A stretch of DNA of 64,000 bases from contig NZ_JAHKRR010000013.1 in assembly GCF_018863395.1 (NCBI RefSeq), positions 43,439-107,438 of the forward strand, in the 5' to 3' direction. This DNA is from Sinomicrobium weinanense. GTDB lineage: Bacteria > Bacteroidota > Bacteroidia > Flavobacteriales > Flavobacteriaceae. Of this stretch, positions 1 to 8,729 are shown piece after piece (positions within the stretch are counted from its first letter, which is position 1; every line of letters starts with the position of its first letter). A model generated the notes under the pieces. The model was not told where the DNA came from and did not search any database. It saw nothing but the letters and a program-made list of their open reading frames with translations. Both the position numbers and the translations under genes were made by a program.

Positions 1-1494
1 TGCGGCCGAAGTAATGTTATACCGTACCCCGGCCATATCGCCAATTCTTATCATTTGCATCTGTTTTCGCCTGGTGTTTTGATGGTTTTCCCCGAATTCG
101 GCATAAGAAGGCGTTGTCCCGGGATGGAAATATTCGACATAGATCCTGCTTTCTTCCTGTTTTCCTTTCCCGGTCAGGGAGGGGAGCAGGGAAATGCCAT
201 CTGTCCTTACCGGGGCTGTTGTTCCTGCGGCGGCTGCAAATGTGGGCATCCAGTCATAGGAAATGCTGGGACTGTTTACCACGCTTCCCGCGGGGATGGT
301 CCCCGGCCAGAAGGCAATGGTCGACGTGCGCAGACCCCCTTCGTAAGTATCTCTTTTAATGCCGTCAAAATACCCGAAATTGTTAAAGAATTCCGGACTG
401 TATTCCACGTACTCGTCTTTGGAAAGATAAGATTCTTTGGAAGGGCCGTTATCGGATGTAAATATCACGAGGGTGTTTTGGTCTATCTCCAGGTCCTTCA
501 ACAATTGTATGAGGTCCCCGACCTGGTCATCGATCCGCCTGTTTACCGTTGCATAGCGCTTGTAGGTATCGGGCCAGGGGACTTCCGGGGTATCGGGGTT
601 TTTATCATCGTCCCAGGTGGCATTTTCATATTCCGGATATACATAGGAATCTACCTCACCGGAAGCCGTATTAATCATTTCTCCCGGTTTCCCCTGCCAC
701 TGTAACCCTCCGTTCAGTCCACGGCCTTCCGGGTAGGCCTGGGTGGGTAATTCGAGCACGGCATGCGGGGTGTCATAAGACAGGTACATAAAAAAGGGCT
801 TGTTCTTATGATTTTCCCGGTGCTCGGTGATATACTTTTTTGCCCGGGCGGTGAAAAGATCGCCCGTGTAGCATTTATCAAGGCTTTCACTGACTTCCTT
901 ATAATTTTCATAAACTTCCTTGGGCCCCCGGTATGTCCCTTCTTTCGGATAGTGCTCATGTCCGTCCCTGTGCCTGATATAACCGTAATAGGCATCGAAC
1001 CCCCGTTTTAAAGGGTGTGAAGGCCAGTCCGGTCCGTCGCCTTTTCCCTGTAATCCCCATTTGCCGATGGCTACGGTACGGTAACCGGCCTGTTTTAGTA
1101 CGTTGGCCATGGTGTAATTATCTTCCAGGGCTTTGTCGAACTGGTTGTCGCGTACGTTGGAATGCCCCTGGTTGACACCCAGGAGTATCGAAGCCCTGGA
1201 GGGCGCACAGACAGGGGCTGCCGTATAATGCTGTGTGAGTTGCGCACCTTCTTCTGCCATGGCATCGAGGTAAGGTGTTTCGAGCCAGGGTTCACTTCGG
1301 TCGCCCTTTTCTTTTCTTTGGTTCTGGAAGAATATGCCGATATCCCCGTAACCGAGGTCATCCGTGAGAATGAATATGATATTGGGCTTTACGGGCTCGG
1401 CCTCTGCCGCTTTTTCTTTTTGTTCATTCTTGCAGGAAGAAAGACAAACGGTACTGAAAAAAGATAGGAATAGAAATGATTTGATCCTGTTCAT
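1..1494 (-). CDS. Sulfatase lipoprotein, 3' end outside window
   Basis: Alkaline-phosphatase-superfamily sulfatase (S1 type), which would hydrolyse sulfate esters on a glycan. It reads open from the ATG at 1494 to the window edge (498 codons with no stop). The N-terminus is a lipoprotein signal with lipobox LSSC at Cys21, so it is probably periplasmic or surface exposed. Next come the metal-binding strand PNIIFILTDDLGYGD and the formylglycine motif CAPSR with Cys96, followed by GKWGLQG. The last visible residues (IRIGDMAGVRYNI) match the late strand seen near the end of such enzymes, so only a few dozen residues are probably missing. It is on the same strand as the GH5-like gene at 1795, 300 bases upstream. 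The sulfated substrate cannot be read from the sequence. Confidence 0.93.
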   Translation of the reverse strand, partial: MNRIKSFLFLSFFSTVCLSSCKNEQKEKAAEAEPVKPNIIFILTDDLGYGDIGIFFQNQRKEKGDRSEPWLETPYLDAMAEEGAQLTQHYTAAPVCAPSRASILLGVNQGHSNVRDNQFDKALEDNYTMANVLKQAGYRTVAIGKWGLQGKGDGPDWPSHPLKRGFDAYYGYIRHRDGHEHYPKEGTYRGPKEVYENYKEVSESLDKCYTGDLFTARAKKYITEHRENHKNKPFFMYLSYDTPHAVLELPTQAYPEGRGLNGGLQWQGKPGEMINTASGEVDSYVYPEYENATWDDDKNPDTPEVPWPDTYKRYATVNRRIDDQVGDLIQLLKDLEIDQNTLVIFTSDNGPSKESYLSKDEYVEYSPEFFNNFGYFDGIKRDTYEGGLRTSTIAFWPGTIPAGSVVNSPSISYDWMPTFAAAAGTTAPVRTDGISLLPSLTGKGKQEESRIYVEYFHPGTTPSYAEFGENHQNTRRKQMQMIRIGDMAGVRYNITSAA

Positions 1495-1794
1495 GTAATA
1501 TTAGTATAAGTGAAACCCGCCGGGATCTCCGGTTTGTTAATCAATAATCGCGCTGTTCCCGGTGTTGAAACCTGCAATATATCCACATTTTGCCGGGGCC
1601 GATAAAATGGCACCAATAAAAGGGATATCATCGGGCGGGTAAATATCAAAAAATAAACACATTTAAAATATAAATCTTTAATCAAAGATTATGAGAAATT
1701 GAACCTGTTTAAACGAGTTATTGTTAAAAATACATATTTAAAGGGCTTTTTGTGCTGATAAGGTACTAAAAATGTATTATGGTATGGAATTATT
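1495..1794. other. Intergenic region upstream of the first sulfatase
   Basis: AT-rich 300-base gap between two minus-strand genes. The only structure I see is a short AT-rich hairpin (AATCTTT at 1673-1679, AAAGATT at 1684-1690), which could be a weak terminator for the GH5-like gene. The promoter of the sulfatase should lie here, but no convincing Bacteroidota -33/-7 pair stands out. Confidence 0.4.
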
Positions 1795-3045
1795 TTAGAA
1801 GGATAAAAAATAATCCCTGATAATTTCTCCCGTACCACGGCCTGCCCAGGTTGAGCATTGATTTCCTAAAACAGTAGGTTCTATGGGGTCTGTTCTGAAA
1901 TCTCTGATCGTTGTAAAGGGGACATCGAGTGCATAGGCCATCATCCCGATATTTTTGGAGTCGATATAGTTCAGAAATTCTATAGGCTTATTTAACCCGA
2001 ATTCATCACACCATCCATGTGCCAGTGGTGCTCCCCATGCCGTAATTAAAAATGGGTATTGTTCGGCCATGAATCCGAAATTTCCATCCCAGTCTATCCT
2101 TTCCGGATCTGAGCCATCCCCGAAAAATGGATGGACAGAGTAGACGATCTTGTCCAGAGGATCTACAAAACCACCGGGAAATCCTTTAAAAGATGTTTTC
2201 AAACCCTGCACTATAATTAAATTTTTAGCCCCTTTGTCACGCATGGCCTGGATTATGGTATTGACCCCGACAAATTCTACACCCGGACAACAACCGGCAC
2301 TTGGAGTACCACCATCCCTGTAGAACTCCCAGCCAAAATCCCGCCGGGTAGGTGACCAGGGTTCGTTTAGTGTTTCCAACATAATATAGGGATCATCCCC
2401 GAAAAGTTCCGCGAGTTTTACACAAGCTCCAAGGGATATCGGATTATTTATGGGAATATTCGGATTTTCATCTTGCATGGGCTGAGGTATATTTTTATTG
2501 GCAGCAACAAAAATGGTTAAAATAACAACGAAATCTTTATTCCTGGCAGCACTGACAGCTCTCCGGACCAATTGTACATAATTCTCGGAATAATATTGAT
2601 TCTGAGGGTCAAGAGCTCCCTGGTTTAAGTTTAGCCTGATGGTATTGGCTCCCCATGCCCGGGCCAGGTCCAGACCGGAATTGTCTGTAAAATCACCTTT
2701 GCCGAAGTAATAATCCTGTGCTGCCAACTGCCTGGTACAAAATTCCTCATATTCCGGATACTGGGCATATTCGATCAGATTTTCTTTTTTATAAAGTAAA
2801 GATTCAAATACATAGCCCCTCGGATAAAAAGGAGCTCCGTCGAGTAGTATTTCTTTACCATTCAGACTTAAACCTATGTTGTACTGGTAAGTATCAGATG
2901 AGATGTTCTCGTTCTCAAGAGGAGGGACCTCGTCTGTTTTACAGCCTGCCAGGACAATACATAAAATCAGGGACAATAATAATGTCCATGTGCCTGTTGG
3001 AATACGTTTTGGAAGCTTGCTCAGGGTTTGTACACTTGTTTTCAT
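1795..3045 (-). CDS. GH5-like lipoprotein lacking the catalytic nucleophile
   Basis: A 416-residue lipoprotein (lipobox LAGC, Cys35) with a clan GH-A, GH5-like (beta/alpha)8 fold. Visible barrel landmarks are the early strand GANTIRLNL, the acid/base motif LNEPW (Glu228) and the YSVHPFF segment. At the strand where GH5 enzymes carry the nucleophile in a [GT]E[FW]G context, this protein reads ITAWGAP, with Ala336 in the Glu position (codon gca at 2038-2040 on the complement). The family fold is clear but hydrolytic activity is doubtful. It may bind glycan, or use another residue. It lies upstream of the partial sulfatase on the same strand, separated by 300 bases, so it is probably its own transcript. 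Confidence 0.8.
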   Translation of the reverse strand: MKTSVQTLSKLPKRIPTGTWTLLLSLILCIVLAGCKTDEVPPLENENISSDTYQYNIGLSLNGKEILLDGAPFYPRGYVFESLLYKKENLIEYAQYPEYEEFCTRQLAAQDYYFGKGDFTDNSGLDLARAWGANTIRLNLNQGALDPQNQYYSENYVQLVRRAVSAARNKDFVVILTIFVAANKNIPQPMQDENPNIPINNPISLGACVKLAELFGDDPYIMLETLNEPWSPTRRDFGWEFYRDGGTPSAGCCPGVEFVGVNTIIQAMRDKGAKNLIIVQGLKTSFKGFPGGFVDPLDKIVYSVHPFFGDGSDPERIDWDGNFGFMAEQYPFLITAWGAPLAHGWCDEFGLNKPIEFLNYIDSKNIGMMAYALDVPFTTIRDFRTDPIEPTVLGNQCSTWAGRGTGEIIRDYFLSF

Positions 3046-3464
3046 AATTATTGGTTTTGGGTGTTATAAAATTGGTTTGAGATCTGATTTCCTGACAGGG
3101 GTTAGGTGTCATTCGTCAAATGGATTATTTTCAACGACTTGCTTTAGCGGTGTGAATATGATATTTTTTAAAGGGAATTATTGTGAAGTAATAATCAATT
3201 CTTGTTGATTTTTATATATTACCCACTTTTTTTAACATAAAAAGGATTCGGCATTTATTCATGAATATATATTCACAGTATTTGATGAAATTTTAATGAT
3301 GCTCACCGCCAGGCCCTTTTACATTTGCGATACTGTTTTTTGATATTTTGTAAAATAATGCCTTGAAAAATGTGGATCCATAAAAACAGGCTCGATTCAT
3401 TTGTGAAATAGTCAGGTGTATTGGAAATATTTATAAAGCAGGGAGAGAAAACAACTAAAACTAA
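3046..3464. other. AT-rich intergenic region between divergent genes
   Basis: This region separates the minus-strand GH5-like gene from the plus-strand susC and should hold at least the GH5-like promoter. I see no gene, RNA or clear operator in it. An apparent ORF antisense across 3303-3602 has no recognisable features and runs through the MITE-like element. Confidence 0.4.
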
Positions 3465-3624
3465 GAGCCTGTCTAAATTTTGTTTTTGGAATATTTTATA
3501 GTGCATTTTTTTGTCAGACGAAGGTATTTTGAGGCACATAGCCATAGCTACGTGGCGAAAAATAGCTGAAGTATAGCGGGAAAAGGCGCATAAAAGAACC
3601 AAAGGATAAAACTTAGACAGACTC
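3465..3624. mobile_element. MITE-like element with terminal inverted repeats
   Basis: A 160-base element bounded by imperfect terminal inverted repeats: GAGCCTGTCTAAATTTT at 3465-3481 and the reverse complement of GAGTCTGTCTAAGTTTT at 3608-3624 (15 of 17 identical). A TAA trinucleotide flanks both ends (3462-3464 and 3625-3627), consistent with a 3-base target duplication. No transposase is encoded, so any movement would be in trans. The element ends 28 bases before the ATG of the first susC, so it lies where that gene's promoter or leader should be. Confidence 0.7.
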
Positions 3625-3652
3625 TAAATAACAACCATTCAATTCATTGATA

Positions 3653-6600
3653 ATGAAGGAAACCTTTACTAAGTTAATTTTAATTCGGGGGGTAATAGGA
3701 ATTTGTTTCGGCTGTATAGCATTGTGTGGTTACAATGTTCGTGCATTCACCTTTTATCAGTCTGTGATAAGTGTTTCGGGAACGGTGGTGGACGAAAATA
3801 ACATTCCCATGATTGGGGTTACCGTGATGCAAGAAAATACTTCGAGAGGAGTTGCCACCGATTTTGACGGAAATTTCACTTTGGAAATAGAAGCGGGATC
3901 TACGCTTACTTTCAGTTATGTAGGGTACCTTACCGAACGTATTGAAGACGTAACAGAAACCGATGCCTTGCATATTGTAATGAAGCCCGATGCCACCAAC
4001 CTGGACGAGGTCGTGGTCATAGGATATGGTGAACAGACCAAACAGACCCTGGTGGGGTCTGTAAGTTCGGTAAAAGGAGAGGATATTTTGCAGACCGGTT
4101 CGGTAAGTACGATCTCGGAGGCCTTACAGGGACAATCCCCCGGAATGACGATCATCAATTCAAACGGGAAACCGGGAGCAGATGCAGGAGAAATATTTAT
4201 CAGGGGAAAGTCTACGTGGAGAAATGCTTCGCCCTTATTCCTGGTAGATGGCGTGGAGAGGGACGTGAACAATATAGATCCTAACGAAATAGAAACCATC
4301 TCCGTACTTAAAGATGCAGCCTCCACCGCAGTTTACGGGGTAAGAGGGGCCAACGGTGTGATCCTGGTGACCACCAAGACCGGAAAACTGTCAGACCCGG
4401 TCTTTAACTTTTCGGCCAACCTGGGGATAAAACAGCCTACCAAAACCCCGAAAAAGGCAGATTATCTTACGGCCATGAGGGCTTACAATGAAGCGGCATT
4501 TAACGACAGGAACTATGATCAGCTCATTCCCCGGTCCACGATAGATGCATGGACAGAACACTATGACGAACGCGGGCCCTACAATCCTTATTTCCCGGAA
4601 ATAGATTGGTACGACGAGTTGATCGGTACGGGCTTTGAGCAAACCTATAACCTGAATGTGAGGGGAGGGGGAAATAAGATTAAATACTTTGCTTCTCTCG
4701 GATACCGGGACGACGGGGATATTTTTCAGACAGAGAAGAACCCCGACTACGACCCGTCCTATCGGCTCAGGAAATACAACTGGCGTACCAATCTCGATTT
4801 TGACATTACCGCTACTACAAAGTTCAGCGTGCGGTTTTCAGGGAATTATCGGGTGAGGAACCAACCGGCTTATCGTATTAGTAATGGGGTGGAGGATGGT
4901 TATGGACAGGCCCAGTTTTATGAGCGTATTTATTATGCCCCTCAAAACCTGTTCCCGATCACCCATCCGGACGGGTATCCCGGTGATGCTTCCGATGGAG
5001 AAGGGAACCTGCTGGTCTACTTAAATGAAGGAGGACAACGGACCTATCAGTATTTCCAAGGGTTTTACGACGCGCAATTAGACCAGAAACTGGATTTTAT
5101 CACTAAGGGGCTATCGTTTAATGCCAGTATTAATTACTCTTCACTTTCCAACTATTCCAAGCAGATTCTCCGGGACGGGGTGCAAGGCGCTTTTTCGGGT
5201 TTGAATATTATCCGTTATTACCGGCGTTACGATTATTCCCTGCCCACGGTAGATGAACAGGGGAATGTGTCTTACCCGTTGATCGAAGAATTGCGCTGGC
5301 CTGATAACCAGGCCCAGGAAGGCCCTGTAAACGGGAGCCTCCCCAATCTGTATGGCTATAACCGAAGGTTGAATTATCGTTTTCAACTGGAATACAGACG
5401 CAGGTTTAATGATCATAACCTGAATGTAACGGCTTTGATGCTCCGGCAGAATGATGTATGGAGAAATGGCTATCCTGCCCGAAGGGAGGAGTGGATAGGT
5501 CGTTTGAGCTATAATTACAAAGAACGGTATATGATTGAAGCCTCGGGGAACTATTCCGGGACCGAAAAATTCGCCCCGGGGCTGAGATTCGGATTTTTCC
5601 CGGCCATAGGCGGGGCCTGGGTGATTTCGGAAGAACCCTTTGCAAAAAAACTGGCCGGCAACTGGTTGGACTTCCTCAAGGTCAATTATTCCTATGGTGA
5701 AGTGGGAAATGACAGAACGGACAGTTTTCAGTATGTGCAAACCTATGACAGTGCGGGAGATGTGAGGTTTGGCTATGAAACCCCGACGGGTTACGGACCT
5801 CGCTATATGGAAGGGGCCATTGCCAACCCCAATGCCACATGGGAGAAAAGTACACAGCAGAACCTTAAGATCAGTGCCGATCTCATAGAGAAGGTCAGCT
5901 TTGAGCTGGATATGTACAAATCAGACCGGGAGGATATCCTGATGCAAAGAAGGACCGTCCCTACTTTTGTGGGATATTCGGACCTTCCGGATGCCAATAT
6001 AGGACGGACCAAAAGCCATGGGTATGAACTTACCCTGGGGTGGAACGACCGGATAGGTTCCGACTTCAGGTACAACGTGAGTTTCGGTACTTCTTTTACG
6101 GAAAACAGGGTTGTCTTCAGGGATGATCCTGCGATGATGGACAGGTATCTCAAGGACGCGGGCAAGCCCATTGACTGGAAATCCCTGCCCATTGCAGGAG
6201 GATATTACCAGTCGCTGGACGATATCTACAACGGCCCGGGCCAGAATCACGGGTCGGGTTTAAGCAACCTGGTTCCCGGGGACATCCTGTATGTCGACTA
6301 TAACGGGGATGGTGTTTCCGACAATAATGACAGGGTGCCGATGAAGGATGTGGAAGCATATCCGTTGCGTACCTATAATTTACGCCTGGGATTTAACTGG
6401 AAAAATCTTGGTTTCAATGCCCTTTTATACGGAGTGACCAATACGGGATATACGGTTCCGGACCTGTTGTTCTATGATTTCGCGGGAGGATTTGTTCAGG
6501 CCCAGCCCGATGTATTGACCCGGTGGACCCCGGAAACCGCGGACACTGCCGAAAAACCCGCGCTTCACCTTGTCAATAATCACAACAGTACTAACAGCAC

Positions 6601-6832
6601 CTTATTATATAGGGATGGCTCCTACCTGCGCCTTAAAAATATTGAGATCAATTATGCTTTTAAAGGGCGGGTCCTCGAATCATTGGGACTAAAACAACTA
6701 CAGCTTTATGCCAATGGAAACAATGTGTTAACGTGGTCCAAACTGGATATTCCCGTTGATCCGGAAACCAGCGGCGCAGGGGTATATCCTGTGTTAAAAC
6801 GGTATAACTTCGGATTAAGGGTCACATTTTAA
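3653..6832 (+). CDS. SusC/RagA-type TonB-dependent transporter (1)
   Basis: Outer-membrane TonB-linked beta-barrel importing oligosaccharides together with the SusD-like protein encoded next. About 1059 residues, usual for SusC. Order of parts: signal peptide, carboxypeptidase-regulatory-like domain (SGTVVDENNIPMIGVTV and TDFDGNFTL), the DEVVVIGYG segment, the plug (VDGVERDVNNIDPNEIE, VYGVRGANGVILVTTK) and a 22-strand-type barrel ending in a terminal Phe (LRVTF). I start at the ATG at 3653. A TTG six bases upstream is in frame but less likely. The MITE-like element ends 28 bases upstream. It is first in a susC-susD-susC-susD-lipoprotein run with no regulator of its own. Confidence 0.96.
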   Translation: MKETFTKLILIRGVIGICFGCIALCGYNVRAFTFYQSVISVSGTVVDENNIPMIGVTVMQENTSRGVATDFDGNFTLEIEAGSTLTFSYVGYLTERIEDVTETDALHIVMKPDATNLDEVVVIGYGEQTKQTLVGSVSSVKGEDILQTGSVSTISEALQGQSPGMTIINSNGKPGADAGEIFIRGKSTWRNASPLFLVDGVERDVNNIDPNEIETISVLKDAASTAVYGVRGANGVILVTTKTGKLSDPVFNFSANLGIKQPTKTPKKADYLTAMRAYNEAAFNDRNYDQLIPRSTIDAWTEHYDERGPYNPYFPEIDWYDELIGTGFEQTYNLNVRGGGNKIKYFASLGYRDDGDIFQTEKNPDYDPSYRLRKYNWRTNLDFDITATTKFSVRFSGNYRVRNQPAYRISNGVEDGYGQAQFYERIYYAPQNLFPITHPDGYPGDASDGEGNLLVYLNEGGQRTYQYFQGFYDAQLDQKLDFITKGLSFNASINYSSLSNYSKQILRDGVQGAFSGLNIIRYYRRYDYSLPTVDEQGNVSYPLIEELRWPDNQAQEGPVNGSLPNLYGYNRRLNYRFQLEYRRRFNDHNLNVTALMLRQNDVWRNGYPARREEWIGRLSYNYKERYMIEASGNYSGTEKFAPGLRFGFFPAIGGAWVISEEPFAKKLAGNWLDFLKVNYSYGEVGNDRTDSFQYVQTYDSAGDVRFGYETPTGYGPRYMEGAIANPNATWEKSTQQNLKISADLIEKVSFELDMYKSDREDILMQRRTVPTFVGYSDLPDANIGRTKSHGYELTLGWNDRIGSDFRYNVSFGTSFTENRVVFRDDPAMMDRYLKDAGKPIDWKSLPIAGGYYQSLDDIYNGPGQNHGSGLSNLVPGDILYVDYNGDGVSDNNDRVPMKDVEAYPLRTYNLRLGFNWKNLGFNALLYGVTNTGYTVPDLLFYDFAGGFVQAQPDVLTRWTPETADTAEKPALHLVNNHNSTNSTLLYRDGSYLRLKNIEINYAFKGRVLESLGLKQLQLYANGNNVLTWSKLDIPVDPETSGAGVYPVLKRYNFGLRVTF

Positions 6833-6855
6833 AAATCAAAGTAAAAACAAGATCG

Positions 6856-8715
6856 ATGAGAACAAGAAAACATTTATATACCCTGCTGCTTGTACTATTG
6901 AGTTGCGCTATCCTTTCTTGTGAAGATTACCTGGACGTAGACCCGGATTTCGGGATTGCCGAAGATGATGTGTTTTCGGAATACGAGTCTGCCCGCGGTT
7001 ATCTGGACAACTGCTACGAGGTTTTACTGGATATCCATAACTGGCAATCGCAATACCTGGGCAGAAGTAATATCAATGCGCTGTCTGACGAGGCAGGAGT
7101 AATTTTTAATATGAGCCGGATAGTGAATGTGATCAACACGGGTTCCTGGATAAACCGGGGAGCGGAAGGGGAGATCGGGTGGACAGGAACAGGGACTCCG
7201 AGCTGGAACCAGGGAAAAGTGATAGGCAATGCTTTTTATGCCATACGTATTGCGAATAAGGTGATTGAGCGTATAGATGATATACCCAACATGACACAGG
7301 AGGAGTACGACCATTTGTTGGGGCAGGCTTATTTTTTCAGGGCATGGTATACTTTCCAGGTCATTCAGCGTATGGGAGGGATGCCAAGGCTGGACAAGGC
7401 TTTTGGCCCGGACGATGATGTCGACCTTCCCAGGCTGACGTATTCCGAAAATTCCGAATTTATCATGGAAGACCTCGACAAGGCCATTGCATTGCTGCCA
7501 GGGGCCTGGGAAGATGCAGAATACGGAAGGGCCAACAAGGTAGCGGCCATGGCCGTAAAGGAAATGGCAGCGCTCTATGCGGCCAGTCCCCTGATGCAAA
7601 ATGGCCTGGAAAGTACGCAGTATTTGCCTTATGGGCAGGAATGGAGCGAACGTGCGGCCGAATATGCCCATGATGTATTGGCCTATATCGACGAGGGGGC
7701 AGGAGGGGCCCGTGTACGGCTGATGAACGGGAACGAATACGAATTCATATTTTATTCGGAAGGCGCCCAGGTTACCGAAGAATCGATATGGTACCGTCTG
7801 GATGCCGGTAAACGCGATCAGGGACGCGGGTTCAGGGTGTTCTACCTGCCCCAGTATTTTTGCGGTAATAATACGGGGAGCGACCAGACGGCCTATACCA
7901 ATCCGACACAGAATATTGTGGATATGTTTGAAGTACTCAATAATGGCCGGGCCTACCCCATATCGGACCCCCGGTCAGGCTATGACCCGCAAAACCCTTA
8001 TGCCAACCGGGACCCCCGGTTTTATAACAATATTTTGGTGCCCGGAGAAGAATGGGGAGTGAACCAGTCCGGAAAACCCATTTATCAGGAGCTTTATGTG
8101 GGGGGACGCGACTGGAACCGCACGGTGAATAGCAGCTGGACCAACGCCCGCCAGTTATCGGGATATATGTGTAAAAAATTTATATGGCCCGAAGCGAACG
8201 GGTATAGCTGGCAATACAGGAAATATAGTGTCAATACCATTTATATCCGGGTTTCCCAGGTTTACCTGGATTATGCCGAAGCCATGAATGAGGCCTATGG
8301 GCCCGATAGTGACCCGAAAGGGTATGGGATGACCGCGGTAGATGCTGTCAATATCATCCGCAACCGGGTAGGTATGCCCGATGTAAGGAGTGAACTCACC
8401 GCATCCAAGGAAACCTTCAGGGATAAGATAAGACAGGAGCGGGCTGTTGAACTGATGTGGGAAAATCATCGCTGGCACGACCTCAGGAGGTGGATGATCG
8501 CCGAAGAGGTATTTTCAGACCCCATCAGGGGTGTCCGGGCCAATCCGCCTGCAGGTCACAAACAGGTCACAGATAAAAGTACCCTTGATTTCTCTTACGA
8601 GGTCACCGACCTGACTACGGAACAGAGGGTTTTTGATTTGAAACACTATTGGTATCCCATGCCCCAGGCGGATGCCTTGAATCTCACTAATCTAAAGCAA
8701 AACCCGGGATGGTAA
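6856..8715 (+). CDS. SusD/RagB-type surface lipoprotein (1)
   Basis: Partner lid of the preceding SusC. It binds glycan at the cell surface and closes over the transporter. 619 residues, at the long end of the family. Lipobox around LSC with Cys22, then the typical mature start EDYLDVDP. The TPR-rich alpha-helical core includes the AYFFRAWYTF segment, and the C-terminal part has IRQERAVELMWENHRWHDLRRW and the ending LKQNPGW, both characteristic of SusD proteins. It lies 23 bases after susC and almost abuts the second susC, so the genes are cotranscribed. Confidence 0.95.
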   Translation: MRTRKHLYTLLLVLLSCAILSCEDYLDVDPDFGIAEDDVFSEYESARGYLDNCYEVLLDIHNWQSQYLGRSNINALSDEAGVIFNMSRIVNVINTGSWINRGAEGEIGWTGTGTPSWNQGKVIGNAFYAIRIANKVIERIDDIPNMTQEEYDHLLGQAYFFRAWYTFQVIQRMGGMPRLDKAFGPDDDVDLPRLTYSENSEFIMEDLDKAIALLPGAWEDAEYGRANKVAAMAVKEMAALYAASPLMQNGLESTQYLPYGQEWSERAAEYAHDVLAYIDEGAGGARVRLMNGNEYEFIFYSEGAQVTEESIWYRLDAGKRDQGRGFRVFYLPQYFCGNNTGSDQTAYTNPTQNIVDMFEVLNNGRAYPISDPRSGYDPQNPYANRDPRFYNNILVPGEEWGVNQSGKPIYQELYVGGRDWNRTVNSSWTNARQLSGYMCKKFIWPEANGYSWQYRKYSVNTIYIRVSQVYLDYAEAMNEAYGPDSDPKGYGMTAVDAVNIIRNRVGMPDVRSELTASKETFRDKIRQERAVELMWENHRWHDLRRWMIAEEVFSDPIRGVRANPPAGHKQVTDKSTLDFSYEVTDLTTEQRVFDLKHYWYPMPQADALNLTNLKQNPGW

Positions 8716-8729
8716 AATTTTATTTGGAA

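Noticed and set aside
3303..3602. Minus-strand ORF of about 99 codons upstream of the first susC
   Set aside because: It overlaps the MITE-like element, has no recognisable domain and its composition is not protein-like.
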